In this document: positions 25,728-33,897 of the stretch, piece after piece
Position numbering within the stretch: position 1 is the first letter of the stretch
Layout: each line of letters opens with the position of its first letter
Assembly (NCBI GenBank): GCA_007745835.1
Contig: CP036424.1
Location: forward strand, 1,015,001-1,079,000
Direction of reading: 5' to 3'
Source of the DNA: Planctomycetes bacterium MalM25
Lineage (GTDB): Bacteria; Planctomycetota; Planctomycetia; Pirellulales; Lacipirellulaceae
Length of the DNA: 64,000 nt
The notes under the pieces: model-generated
What the model was told of the DNA's origin: nothing
What the model saw: only the letters and a program-made list of their open reading frames with translations
Database searches by the model: none
Translations under genes and position numbers: made by a program

Positions 25728-26498
25728 TCACTCGCTTTCCGCTTCCGCCAGCTGGTCGGCGAACTTGCTGAACTCGCTGTTCTCGACCGGCTGGTACTCC
25801 ATGAGTTGGCGGTTGGCCTGCTCGATGCGGTGGCGGTCGCTGCGGGAGAGGATCCAGGTCACGACGTGCTCCGCCCGCAGGTCGGGCTCGCCGTCGATCG
25901 GTCCGCTGTACAGCTCGACCTCGATCGGCACGACGTCGTGGTTCGCCAGGGCCTCGTTGACCAGCAGCCGCGGCGCGGGTGGCAGGCCCGCCTCGAGCAG
26001 CGTGTGCAGCTGGGCGTAGGCGTCGAGGAACGCGCGGAGCTCCTTCATCGCCTCGCGGCTGGCGACCGACATGGTGACCAGGCGGTACGACATCAGCTTG
26101 CTGGTGAGCCGCAGCTCGCCCGTGTCGCTGTTGAAGGCCTCTTCAAAAGCGGGGTCGCCGGTGAAACGGAGGAACGCGTCCTCGTGGACCGACGCCCAGC
26201 GGCGGAGCTTGGTGGTGGCGATCGCCACGCGGTCGCCGCCGATCTCGGTGCGGACCTCGCGGTCGGTGTCGAGCAGCACGAAGCGGCCCGGCTTGTCGCC
26301 CGCCCCGGGCCGGAAGACCGTGATCCGGCTGTCGGCGTCGCGGAAGTCGTAAGCCGCCCCGCCGGTGAAGAGCGTGACGCTCTCGCTCGCCGGCTCCTCC
26401 TCGCCCGCCGCGAAGACGCGGGTCTCGATGCGGAAGTCGGCCGCATCAACCAACGGCAGCCAGCAAGCGGACCACAGCAGAACAAAGAACAGTCGCAT
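25728..26498 (-). CDS. Hypothetical secreted protein
   Basis: 256 residues with a signal peptide (MRLFFVLLWSACWLPLVDAAD) that fixes the ATG at 26498. The mature part has FRIETRVFAAGEEEPASESVTLFTGGAAYDF and SRITVFRPGAGDKPGRFVLLDTDREVRTEI, a beta-rich N-terminal half, then helices with KELRAFLDAYAQLHTLLEAG and a C-terminal HRIEQANRQLMEYQPVENSEF. I know this overall pattern only as an uncharacterised planctomycete type. It is probably periplasmic. There is no operon partner. Confidence 0.68.
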   Translation of the reverse strand: MRLFFVLLWSACWLPLVDAADFRIETRVFAAGEEEPASESVTLFTGGAAYDFRDADSRITVFRPGAGDKPGRFVLLDTDREVRTEIGGDRVAIATTKLRRWASVHEDAFLRFTGDPAFEEAFNSDTGELRLTSKLMSYRLVTMSVASREAMKELRAFLDAYAQLHTLLEAGLPPAPRLLVNEALANHDVVPIEVELYSGPIDGEPDLRAEHVVTWILSRSDRHRIEQANRQLMEYQPVENSEFSKFADQLAEAESE

Positions 26499-26662
26499 AG
26501 CAGAACTCGGGCGGCGGGGAACTCGGTTGCTCGAAGCCCGCGCACGGTACCAGCTTGGGAAAAAAGCTCCCAGATCAGCTCGTGCTAGCAACACCGCATC
26601 ACTAACGCGTGGCGGGGTCTTGGCGTCAGCCCAGCCGAGACCGCAGGAACCCTGCGAGACCG

Positions 26663-27241
26663 CTAGTTAAAGTAATCCGGCTCGGCGCCCGCGATCCACT
26701 TGATGTTGCAGCCGATCGAGGGGAGCTGCTGCTCGCTCGGCGCGGCGCCGGCGAGGACGGCGTCGCACGCCGCGCGGAGGTCCTCGCCCGTCGGCGCGAC
26801 GCCGCTTCCGGGTCGGCTGCTGTCGAACTGGCCGCGGTAGGCGAGCTTCTGGTCCTTGTCGAACAGGAAGAAGTCGGGCGTGCACGCGGCGCGGTACGCC
26901 TTGGCGACCGCTTGGGTCTCGTCGTACAGGTAAGGGAACGTATAGCCGCGGGCGGCGGCCTCCTTGACCATCAACTCGGGCGAGTCGTCCGGGTAGTTGG
27001 CGACGTCGTTCGAGCTGACGCCCACGACCGCCAGGCCCTTCTCCTGGTACTCCTTGGCGAACACCGCGAGGGCGTCGGCCAGGTGGATCACGAAGGGGCA
27101 GTGGTTGCACATGAAGATGACGAGCAGCCCCGGCGAGCCGGCGAAGTCGCCCCGCGACTTGGTCGAGCCATCGACATCCGGCAGCGAAAACTCGGGGGCG
27201 GGCGTGCCGAGCGGCAGCATCGTGCTGGGGGTGCGAACCAT
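26663..27241 (-). CDS. Thioredoxin-fold (AhpC/TSA-Redoxin type) protein
   Basis: 192 residues, no signal peptide. LGTPAPEFSLPDVDGSTKSRGDF is the peroxiredoxin-like opening; LLVIFMCNHCPFVIH carries a C-x2-C site (C45, C48); GLAVVGVSSND, YLYDETQAVAKAYRAACTPDFFLFDKDQKLAYRGQFD is the rest of the fold with the cis-Pro region TPDFF. This MCNHCPFV subgroup is widespread and usually annotated as thioredoxin family protein; a thiol-oxidoreductase or peroxidase role is likely but the substrate is unknown. It is divergent from trxA across a 393-bp gap. Confidence 0.88.
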   Translation of the reverse strand: MVRTPSTMLPLGTPAPEFSLPDVDGSTKSRGDFAGSPGLLVIFMCNHCPFVIHLADALAVFAKEYQEKGLAVVGVSSNDVANYPDDSPELMVKEAAARGYTFPYLYDETQAVAKAYRAACTPDFFLFDKDQKLAYRGQFDSSRPGSGVAPTGEDLRAACDAVLAGAAPSEQQLPSIGCNIKWIAGAEPDYFN

Positions 27242-27634
27242 TCGGGCCTCTCCTGCGTTGTAGGGCTAGCGATGATTTCGCCGGATGGCCTTCCGGGCCG
27301 GCTGGCGTGGCGTTCGCCCGAGTAGACCGTGGGGACGGTCGGCGGGCAACGCTCCCCCCACCCCTGCCGGTCCCGGCGCCGACTGCCCCGATCCAGTCCG
27401 AGCTCGCTCCGCGTTGACACGGGGGCCAGTCTCCCTAAAATCACCGGGCGCAGACAGTTACGTCGAAATCGTTCGCGAAATCCGGATGGGCATCGAACCT
27501 TGTCGTAAGATGCCCCCTCACAACAGCTACCAACACGAAGAGAGACGGAAGTTTCCGCGGTAGGCGGGTCGCACCATGCGAAGGTTCGACCGGCGCCCGG
27601 ACGCCGCCCCTCAGCCTTTCAGCGGAGGTCCAAC
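27242..27634. other. Intergenic region between two divergent thioredoxin-fold genes (393 bp)
   Basis: It contains the trxA promoter candidate at 27414-27441 and a long (~190 base) trxA leader. The leader contains a ribosome binding site GCGGAGG before 27635. I see no tRNA or clear riboswitch fold by eye. Confidence 0.4.
27414..27441 (+). promoter_or_regulatory. Putative sigma70 promoter of trxA
   Basis: TTGACA (27414-27419), 16-base spacer, TAAAAT (27436-27441). The -35 is a perfect consensus and the -10 differs at one position. It would give a ~190-base leader before the trxA start at 27635. Confidence 0.6.
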
Positions 27635-27958
27635 ATGGGCGTTCTTGAAATCACCGACGAAAACTTCGAGGCGGAAGTCCTCAGCAGCGACCAGCCCGTG
27701 CTCCTCGACTTCTGGGCGCCCTGGTGCGGCCCCTGCCGCCAGATCGCGCCGCTCGTTGAGGAGCTGGCCGGCGAGAACGAGGGAGGAGCCAAGGTCGCCA
27801 AGCTCAACGTCGACGACGCCCCCGGCGCCGCGCAGAACTACGGCGTGAGCAGCATCCCGACCATCATGGTCTTCAAGGGAGGCGAAGTCGTCGACCGCTT
27901 CGTCGGCGTCCAGGCGAAGAACCGCCTCCAAGAGGCGATCGACGCCGCCAAGGGCTGA
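27635..27958 (+). CDS. trxA: Thioredoxin
   Basis: Cytosolic dithiol reductant. 107 residues, typical length. VLLDFWAPWCGPCRQIAPLVEEL carries the classical active site WCGPC (C31, C34); SIPTIMVFKGGEVVDRFVG has the cis-proline loop. GCGGAGG lies upstream of the ATG. A terminator follows, so it is monocistronic. Confidence 0.97.
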   Translation: MGVLEITDENFEAEVLSSDQPVLLDFWAPWCGPCRQIAPLVEELAGENEGGAKVAKLNVDDAPGAAQNYGVSSIPTIMVFKGGEVVDRFVGVQAKNRLQEAIDAAKG

Positions 27959-28002
27959 GCCAAGCGCTGAGCCCGCGCCGGCCACAACCGAAACCATCAC
28001 GC

Positions 28003-28047
28003 CCCGGGGCGGAGAGGCTTAGCTGCCTCCCCGTCCCGGGTTCTTTA
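28003..28047 (+). terminator. Rho-independent terminator after trxA
   Basis: 16-bp stem CCCGGGGCGGAGAGGC / GCCTCCCCGTCCCGGG with one G-T pair and one mismatch, loop TTAGCT, followed by TTCTTTA. Confidence 0.8.
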
Positions 28048-28157
28048 TGCGCCGAGGCTCAAGTGCCGGCTCGGGTGGCGCCGATCCGACTGAGGGGGGA
28101 CTTTGCCGGTTATCCGGCCTTTGCCAGCTAGCACTACCAGCTAACCGACGCCCGCCG

Positions 28158-29615
28158 ATGAGCGATCCGAAGCACTCCCGCATCGACCAGCCGCACTCGG
28201 GCCGCCCCGAGGCCAGCCGCACGCCGCTCGCCGAGCCGGTGGTGCGCGTCGAGGCGGGCCCCGCGTTACCGGCGGCGCCCCCGTCGCTCGCGTCGGCGCC
28301 CGCCGCGGAGGGCCACGCTGGCCAGCTCGCCGAGTGGCTGCAGGCCCGCGGCCGCGAGCTGCACCAGCGGGCGGAGCTGCTCGAACGGCAGGAGGCCGAC
28401 CTCGAAGCGAAGGTCGCCGCCGCCAAGCAGGCGATCCAGAACGAACGCGACGAGCTCGACGCCCGCGAGGCCGCCCTCGAGCGCCCCGCCGCCGACCCCG
28501 CCCTGCTGGCCAAGCTCAACGAGCGCGAGCAAACGCTCGACACCCGCGAGGCGGACCTCGACCACGAGGTCCGCGCCCTCGCCCAGGCGAAGGCGGCTTT
28601 CAACGAGCGGCTGGAGAGCCTCGACAAGCAACGACAGGAGATCGACGAGCGCTCGCAGGCGTTCGACTCGGCGACCACCGAGCTGGCCGACGAGAGCCGC
28701 GCCCTCCAACGGCTGAAGACCGAGATCGAGCTCCGCCGGGCCGAGCTGCTCCAATCCGAAGAGGACCGCAAGGAGGCCGAGCTGTCGCTCAACGAGCGGG
28801 AGAAACGCCTCGCCCTGCGTCAGAAGGAGATCGACGCCGCGGTGAAGCGGTTCGAGCGGCTCGACGCGACCGAACGCCGCGTCGCGGAGCTCGAGGAGCA
28901 ACTCGGCCGCACCGCCGAACGCGAGGTGAACCTCGCCTCGGCCGAGCAGCTGATCGCCGACGAGCGGGCGGCCCTCGCCCGCCGGGTCGCCGAAGTCGAA
29001 CGCCGCGAGGCGGAGGTCCGGCTCCGTACCGACCGGGAGCGGACGACGGTCGACTCCGACCGCGAGGCGTGGCGGACCGAGGCCCGCGCGGCCGCCGAGC
29101 GGACCGACCGCCGCGAGCAGGAGCTCGACCTCCGGGCCGATTCGCTCCGGCGGATGCAGACCGAGGTCGAGAACGCGCAGCGCGAGGTGCTGGAGATGCG
29201 TCTCGCCACCGAAGAGACCTGGGCGCAGCTCACCGGCGTCCTGGCCCCGGCGGCCCTGACCAAGTCGGTCGCGAAGGTCCGCGGCCAGCTCGCCGACCAG
29301 TACGGCCACACGATCCGGCAGATCGCCGACGAGCGGGGCGCCCTCCGCGACGCCGCCGCGACGGTCGACGCCGAGTTCAAGCGGCTCGAGCAGCAACGCC
29401 TGGAGCTCGCCGAGTGGGCCAACCGCCGGCACGAGGAGTTCGGCGAAGCGGCCGATCGCCTGGAGGGCCGCGAGCGGGAGCTCGATCGGCAGCAGCGTCA
29501 GTTCGAGAAGCTCGAGGCCCGCTGGGCGGTCGAGCGGCAGGAGTACCGCGACCAGATCCGCACCCTGCTCGCCGACCTCCGCGGCCCCGAGGTCAGCCTC
29601 CAACGCGCGGCGTGA
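28158..29615 (+). CDS. Large coiled-coil protein
   Basis: 485 residues. After a ~50-residue Pro/Ala-rich start, residues ~55-480 are almost entirely charged heptad-rich helix (e.g. RGRELHQRAELLERQEADLE, LNEREKRLALRQKEID, RRHEEFGEAADRLEGRERE), a long coiled coil with many repeated RE/ER motifs. There is no membrane helix, signal peptide or ATPase motif, so it is a cytoplasmic structural or scaffolding protein. A cytoskeletal or cell-shape role is conceivable; nothing in the neighbourhood supports a specific one. The ATG at 28158 gives the natural acidic/polar start. Confidence 0.72.
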   Translation: MSDPKHSRIDQPHSGRPEASRTPLAEPVVRVEAGPALPAAPPSLASAPAAEGHAGQLAEWLQARGRELHQRAELLERQEADLEAKVAAAKQAIQNERDELDAREAALERPAADPALLAKLNEREQTLDTREADLDHEVRALAQAKAAFNERLESLDKQRQEIDERSQAFDSATTELADESRALQRLKTEIELRRAELLQSEEDRKEAELSLNEREKRLALRQKEIDAAVKRFERLDATERRVAELEEQLGRTAEREVNLASAEQLIADERAALARRVAEVERREAEVRLRTDRERTTVDSDREAWRTEARAAAERTDRREQELDLRADSLRRMQTEVENAQREVLEMRLATEETWAQLTGVLAPAALTKSVAKVRGQLADQYGHTIRQIADERGALRDAAATVDAEFKRLEQQRLELAEWANRRHEEFGEAADRLEGRERELDRQQRQFEKLEARWAVERQEYRDQIRTLLADLRGPEVSLQRAA

Positions 29616-29756
29616 ACCGCGAATTGTTGGAAGCGAACCCCCCGTTTTCGGGCTGCCGTTCGGGATTCAGCGCGGGCCGCTGTAAACAATTCGGGTCCGC
29701 GCACCTGGCCAAATCGCGGGTTGACCCCCACCGACCCAAAGTGGCCACCACCAATC

Positions 29757-29777
29757 CCCCTCCCTCTCAGGGAGGGG
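29757..29777. repeat. Short perfect hairpin repeat
   Basis: CCCCTCCCT-CTC-AGGGAGGGG: 9-bp arms and a 3-base loop, followed by CTATGGGAGGGTC. There is no T-run. It lies in a 269-bp gap that holds no other gene I can support, and looks like an interspersed intergenic repeat rather than a terminator. Confidence 0.55.
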
Positions 29778-29884
29778 CTATGGGAGGGTCGGCGTATTGT
29801 CGCGACATCCCCCTTCCGTCATCGCGATCATCGCACTGATCGTGTCCGTACTCGGATTGCTCTTCTGATGATCCACCGATCCGA

Positions 29885-30220
29885 TCAGGACGGCTCACCC
29901 TGCCGACTGCTAAGATCGAGCGGCGATCGCCGGCCATGCCGGAAGCCGAGCACCTCGACCCGCTGGCGCTCCTCGTTGACGTGGTACAAGACGACCAACG
30001 TCTTCTTAAGCACCAGAGACCGGACCTCGAAAGGGACCAGATCATTCTCTGGGGGATGGGGGCAACGCTGCGGGAGACGGCGGAGGCTGAGGATGCCCTC
30101 GTCGATCACGTCCACCAGCCGGTCCGCGTTAAGCGGTTCCTGCTTGACGTTAGCGACGTAGTCGATGAACTCGTAGATTTCCGCCTTGGCAGCGGGGGTG
30201 ACCAGAACGGCGTAAGTCAT
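29885..30220 (-). CDS. RelE/ParE-family toxin (second module)
   Basis: 111 residues. ParE-like: YAVLVTPAAKAEIYEFIDYVANVKQEPLNADRLVDVIDEGILSLRRLPQRCP (paired helices), then VRSLVLKKTLVVLYHVNEERQRVEVLGFRHGRR (strands with the typical HGRR end). The ATG overlaps the antitoxin stop by four bases (30217-30220). It is only weakly similar to the toxin at 14989-15324, so the two modules were probably gained separately. Confidence 0.85.
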   Translation of the reverse strand: MTYAVLVTPAAKAEIYEFIDYVANVKQEPLNADRLVDVIDEGILSLRRLPQRCPHPPENDLVPFEVRSLVLKKTLVVLYHVNEERQRVEVLGFRHGRRSPLDLSSRQGEPS

Positions 30221-30465
30221 CGGCTCGACGGCAAATCACACCGGGCGGCGATCTCGCGAAGGGCTTCGTGGGCGTCCTGCAAATCGCCCGCCTGAGCCTG
30301 AGCGTACGACCGCTCCAAGGCGTCAGCACTGCGCCGCAATTCTTCATCCGAGGCCGCATACAGGCCGAGCAACGTCGCCGCGTACTCTTCGACCGAGCCG
30401 AAGCCCTTGGCGATCGCCCGCTCGGCGAGCGTCTGCTGTTGGTCAGGAGATAGGTTTATCTGCAT
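30217..30465 (-). CDS. Antitoxin of second ParE-type pair
   Basis: 82 residues. MQINLSPDQQQTLAERAIAKGFGSVEEYAATLL is the ribbon-helix-helix-type N-terminus; ELRRSADALERSYAQAQAGDLQDAHEALREIA is the toxin-binding helix. The ATG at 30465 has GGAG seven bases upstream. It is first in the operon and translationally coupled to the toxin gene by an ATGA overlap. Confidence 0.8.
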   Translation of the reverse strand: MQINLSPDQQQTLAERAIAKGFGSVEEYAATLLGLYAASDEELRRSADALERSYAQAQAGDLQDAHEALREIAARCDLPSSR

Positions 30466-30616
30466 GTTAATTCTCCTCTCTACCACCGTATCACGGCCGT
30501 CGATCGCCGGTCAAAAGTTATTCATGCAAGCGAAAAGGGGCGAGGGGTTCTAGCCGGTCAAGCAATAAAAGCAATCCGCTCTAGTGCCGCGTTAGGGTAC
30601 GCGAGCCGTAGACGAC

Positions 30617-30646
30617 AAATCAAACCCATCCCACGCCGCCCCCAGC
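30617..30646. repeat. 30-bp direct repeat, copy 1
   Basis: Identical to 30784-30813 over 30 bases (beginning AAATCAAACCCATCCCACGC). Copy 2 is the 3' coding end of the rluA-like gene; copy 1 is a detached duplicate on the other side of the palindromic element. Confidence 0.9.
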
Positions 30647-30654
30647 TGCGCGGC

Positions 30655-30760
30655 GGGTGGCCGGGGTCGGAGGCGTCAGCCGGAGCCCCCGGTGTTTAGC
30701 AGTCGGCCGCTGCGTCGGTGATTCGCCGGGGGCTTCGCTTCGCTGCGACCCCGGCCACCC
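30655..30760. mobile_element. Palindromic element (MITE/REP-like), 106 bp
   Basis: Perfect 15-bp terminal inverted repeats GGGTGGCCGGGGTCG (30655-30669) and CGACCCCGGCCACCC (30746-30760), and inner arms AGCCCCCGG (30684-30692) and CCGGGGGCT (30726-30734). It has no coding capacity. It sits between the two 30-bp direct repeats, so it appears to have inserted at the 3' end of the rluA-like gene and altered its stop. Confidence 0.75.
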
Positions 30761-30770
30761 CACTCCTCAC

Positions 30771-31466
30771 TCAGCTCGGCTCTAAATCAAACCCATCCCA
30801 CGCCGCCCCCAGCGGGGCGGTGACCTCCACGCTCTCCTCGCGCATCGGGTGGCGGAAGGAGAGGCTCCGTGCGTGCAGCGCGATCTGGCGGTCGCGGAGC
30901 TCTTCGGTCGGCTCGCCGAAGGGGGTCGTGGCGCCGTACTGGCTGTCGCCGAGGATCGCGTGGCCGCGGCTGGCGGCTTGCACGCGGATCTGGTGCGTGC
31001 GGCCCGTTTCGAGGGTGATCTCGAGCCACGTCGCGCCGTCGAGCCGGCCGCGGATCGTGTAGTGCAGCACGGCGTGCTTGCCGCGCGGGTCGTCCTCGGG
31101 CACGACGATCGACTGCGCCATGCCGTGCCGCTTGTGCAGGTGGTCCCGCCAGGTCCCCTCGTCCGGCTCGACTTGGCCCTCAACGAGCGCCCAGTAGGTC
31201 TTGCCGACGGTCCGCTCCTGGAACTGCTTGGCGAGGCGCTGCGTCGCTCGGAGGTGGCGGCCGAAGGCGATCGCGCCGGTCACCGGGCGGTCGATCCGGT
31301 GAATGATGCCGCAGTAGAACTTCCCCTCGAGCCGCTCCTTCTCCTTGTAGTGCGCGCGGACCCACAGCTCGAGCGAATCGATCCCCCGCGGCGCCTGCGT
31401 GAGGAGACCGGGGGGTTTGTTCACCACCAGGACGGGACCGTCTTCGTACAGAACATCGAGCGACAT
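30771..31466 (-). CDS. RluA-family RNA pseudouridine synthase
   Basis: 231 residues, single catalytic domain without an S4 domain. It isomerises uridine to pseudouridine in rRNA or tRNA. IIHRIDRPVTGAIAFGR carries the catalytic Asp (D59); LVEGQVEPDEG, LEITLETGRTHQIRVQAASRGHAILGDSQYG and IALHARSLSFRHP are family motifs. The current stop follows GFDLEPS; the copy of the gene end at 30617-30646 would instead read GFDLSSTARVP and stop, so the original C-terminus was probably replaced when the palindromic element inserted. The start MSLDVLYEDG at 31466 is canonical. Confidence 0.92.
   Translation of the reverse strand: MSLDVLYEDGPVLVVNKPPGLLTQAPRGIDSLELWVRAHYKEKERLEGKFYCGIIHRIDRPVTGAIAFGRHLRATQRLAKQFQERTVGKTYWALVEGQVEPDEGTWRDHLHKRHGMAQSIVVPEDDPRGKHAVLHYTIRGRLDGATWLEITLETGRTHQIRVQAASRGHAILGDSQYGATTPFGEPTEELRDRQIALHARSLSFRHPMREESVEVTAPLGAAWDGFDLEPS
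30784..30813. repeat. 30-bp direct repeat, copy 2 (within rluA-like gene)
   Basis: Encodes the C-terminal residues AAWDGFDL of the pseudouridine synthase. The identical copy lies at 30617-30646, 137 bases away. Confidence 0.9.
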
Positions 31467-31484
31467 GGGTAGAAGACGGCAGAG

Positions 31485-31550
31485 GATAGATGGCAGATGG
31501 TAGGAAGCGGCCTGCGAGCGTGCCCTACCATCTGCCATCCGCCATCTATC
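31485..31550. repeat. Inverted repeat of GATGGCAGATGGTAGG
   Basis: Arms 31489-31504 and 31524-31539 are exact 16-base reverse complements, and the flanks repeat GATAGATGG / CCATCTATC. It fills the ~95-bp gap between the SDR and rluA-like genes, with short-period AGATGGC-type repeats inside each arm. Confidence 0.8.
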
Positions 31551-31561
31551 ATCTACCCCAC

Positions 31562-32362
31562 CTAACCGTGCCGCTTGAGCCACCAGTCGAGCAGCCAGGG
31601 GGTGAAGCGGGCGGCGCGGACGATGGCCCAGTCTTCCCAGACGATGGCGACCTCGTTCCGCCGGCGGGCGACGCCGTGCAGCACACGCTGGGCGACCTTC
31701 TCGGGCGACACGCCGGGGCGGTCGGCCCAGGGGACCGTGTTGAGGCGTTCGACCAGGTTCTGGCGGAAGTCGCTGGCGATCGTCGAGGGGCTGGCGTGCA
31801 GCACATGGACGCCGAGCTTGGCGAGTTCGGGGCGGATCGCCTCGCACCAGCCGCGGAGGGCGAACTTGCTGGCGCAGTACTCGGCGGTGTGTGGCACGCC
31901 CCGCCAGGCGAGGACCGAGCCGACGTTGGCGACGCACGCGTCGCGCCCCTCGCGGAGCAGCGGCAGCGCCTCGCGCGTGAGCTCCACGGCGGCGAAGAAG
32001 TTCACCTCGAAGACCTGGCGGAGCCGATCGACCGACGCCTCGTGGAAACGGCCGTGCGCGCCGATCCCGGCGTTGTTGATCAGCAGGTCGAGCCCGCCCA
32101 GCTTGGCGGAGGCGGCGTCGAGCGCCCGGCGGCGGTCGTCCGGGTTGGCGACATCGCCCACCACGGTGACCACCCGCCCGCCCGCTTCGCGCGCCATCTC
32201 GGCGGTCTCTTCGAGGGCCTCAGCGCGACGGGCGATGAGCAGCGACTCGGCGCCCGCCTCGGCGAGTTGGACGGCGAGCGCGCGGCCCACGCCGCCCGAG
32301 GCCCCGGTGACGAGGGCCCGTTTGCCTTGCAGGCGACGATCGCTCAAACCCCGCTTACTCAA
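31562..32362 (-). CDS. Short-chain dehydrogenase/reductase (SDR)
   Basis: NAD(P)-dependent oxidoreductase, 266 residues. TGASGGVGRALA is the nucleotide-binding motif, NNAGIG the structural motif, and S149-Y162-K166 (VGSV, YCASK) the catalytic triad. Classical SDR; the C-terminal ~45 residues (WEDWAIVRAARFTPWLLDWWLKRHG) are hydrophobic and may associate with membrane. Its ATG overlaps the hflX stop by four bases, so it is translationally coupled to hflX. Substrate unknown. Confidence 0.92.
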   Translation of the reverse strand: MSKRGLSDRRLQGKRALVTGASGGVGRALAVQLAEAGAESLLIARRAEALEETAEMAREAGGRVVTVVGDVANPDDRRRALDAASAKLGGLDLLINNAGIGAHGRFHEASVDRLRQVFEVNFFAAVELTREALPLLREGRDACVANVGSVLAWRGVPHTAEYCASKFALRGWCEAIRPELAKLGVHVLHASPSTIASDFRQNLVERLNTVPWADRPGVSPEKVAQRVLHGVARRRNEVAIVWEDWAIVRAARFTPWLLDWWLKRHG

Positions 32363-33708
32363 GCGACATCGCCTATCTGCGTGTCGTCCGCGTCGATCGG
32401 CAGATCAACGATCGGGGTCGATTCGGGCTCGTCGGTCCGCTCGCGGATGTCGGCCTCCTCGGTCGGGATGCGGCCGAGGTACTTGCGGGGGACGCGGCAA
32501 TGGACGGTGACCCGCTCTTCGGTGAACGTCCGGCTGAGGATCTCGCCGTGCTTGGCGAGGTAGGCGAGCAACCGGCCGTTGGCGACCGAGGTCTCGATGT
32601 CGGCCTCGATGAACTCGCGGCTGAGGGCGTCGCTCACGGCGACCGCCAGCGCGTCGAGGCCTTCGCCGCTCTTCGCGCTGATGCGCACGGCGCCGGGGTA
32701 GTGGTCTTCGAGGATGGTGAGCGAAGCCTCGTCGGCGGCGTCCGCTTTGTTGAGCACCAGGAGCGTGTCCTTCTGCTCGATGCCCAGCTCCTCCAGCACG
32801 CCGTACACGGCGCGGATCTGGTCGTGGGCTGAGGGGCTGCTCGCGTCGGCGACGTGCAGCAGCAGGTCGGCCTGGCGGGACTCTTCGAGCGTCGCCTTGA
32901 AGCTCGCGATCAGTCGGTGGGGCAGGTCGCGGATGAAGCCGACCGTGTCGCTCAGCAGCACGGGGCCCCAGCCGGGCAGGCGCCACTGGCGGGTGCGGGT
33001 GTCGAGCGTCGCGAAGAGCTGGTCCTGCGCGTAGACGCCCGAGTCCGTCAGCTTGTTGAGCAGCGTGCTCTTGCCGGCGTTGGTGTAGCCGACGAGCGAA
33101 ACGGTCATCCGGTCGCCGCGGGCGGCGACCTCGCGCTCCTTGCGGTGGAGGACCTTGTCGAGGTCCTTCTTGAGGTCGCTGATCCGCTTCTCGACGAGCC
33201 GGCGGTCGGTCTCCAGCTGCTTCTCACCCGGGCCCCGCATGCCGACGCCCATCTTCAAGCGTGACAGGTGGGTCCACATCCGCTTGAGACGCGGCAGCGA
33301 GTATTCGAGCTGCGCCAGCTCCACGGCGAGGCGGGCCTCGTGCGTCTGCGCGCGGGTGCTGAAGATGTCGAGGATCAGCTCGGTCCGGTCGAGCACCTTC
33401 GCCTTGGTCGCCTGTTCCAGGTTGCGGACCTGGGCGGGGGAGAGGTCGTTATCGAAGACAACGACATCGGCGTCGGTCGCTTTGACCAGCTGGGTGAGCT
33501 GCTCCAGCTTGCCCTTGCCGAGGTAGGTGGCGATGTCGGGCGACTCACGTCGTTGCCACAGGCGGCCGGTGATGTTCGCGCCCGCGGACTCGACGAGCCC
33601 GGCGAGCTCTTCCAGCGGCTCTTCGCTGAGTTGCGGTCCGTCCGGCAGCTGGACACCGACCAGGACGGCCGATTCGCTGTCGACACTCTGCTTGCGATCG
33701 ATTTCCAT
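32359..33708 (-). CDS. hflX: GTPase HflX
   Basis: Ribosome-associated GTPase that splits stalled ribosomes under stress. 449 residues. The HflX N-terminal domain (ATYLGKGKLEQLTQLV, VVVFDNDLSPAQVRNLEQ) is followed by the linker signature GVGMRGPGEKQLETDRR and the G domain: G1 GYTNAGKST (~208-216), G3 DTVGFIRDLP, G4 NKAD. The C-terminal ~80 residues end in an acidic tail. It is first gene of an operon with the SDR gene (ATGA overlap). Confidence 0.96.
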   Translation of the reverse strand: MEIDRKQSVDSESAVLVGVQLPDGPQLSEEPLEELAGLVESAGANITGRLWQRRESPDIATYLGKGKLEQLTQLVKATDADVVVFDNDLSPAQVRNLEQATKAKVLDRTELILDIFSTRAQTHEARLAVELAQLEYSLPRLKRMWTHLSRLKMGVGMRGPGEKQLETDRRLVEKRISDLKKDLDKVLHRKEREVAARGDRMTVSLVGYTNAGKSTLLNKLTDSGVYAQDQLFATLDTRTRQWRLPGWGPVLLSDTVGFIRDLPHRLIASFKATLEESRQADLLLHVADASSPSAHDQIRAVYGVLEELGIEQKDTLLVLNKADAADEASLTILEDHYPGAVRISAKSGEGLDALAVAVSDALSREFIEADIETSVANGRLLAYLAKHGEILSRTFTEERVTVHCRVPRKYLGRIPTEEADIRERTDEPESTPIVDLPIDADDTQIGDVA

Positions 33709-33820
33709 CGAGAGGAGTGGGTTCCTTATGGCGGGGTCGAGGTGCTCCCTGATTATAGACGGCCGCGGCCGATTCGCCGAAGCCGGGTCTTAGGGACCCC
33801 TCCGCAGGGGTAAAGGCACG

Positions 33821-33863
33821 AAAAAACGCCGGCCCCGAGGCGAGATTCGCCCCCGGGCCGGCG
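33821..33863 (-). terminator. Rho-independent terminator of the BBP7-like gene
   Basis: On the minus strand, CGCCGGCCCGGGGGCG / CGCCTCGGGGCCGGCG (one mismatch, one G-T pair) with loop AATCT, followed by six T residues. Confidence 0.88.
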
Positions 33864-33897
33864 TGGATCGGACCGTTCAGGTTCGATGAAGGTTCGC

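Noticed and set aside
28266-29603. Long minus-strand frame across the coiled-coil gene
   Set aside because: It is the complement of heptad-rich codons and yields Leu/Gly/Arg runs without structure.
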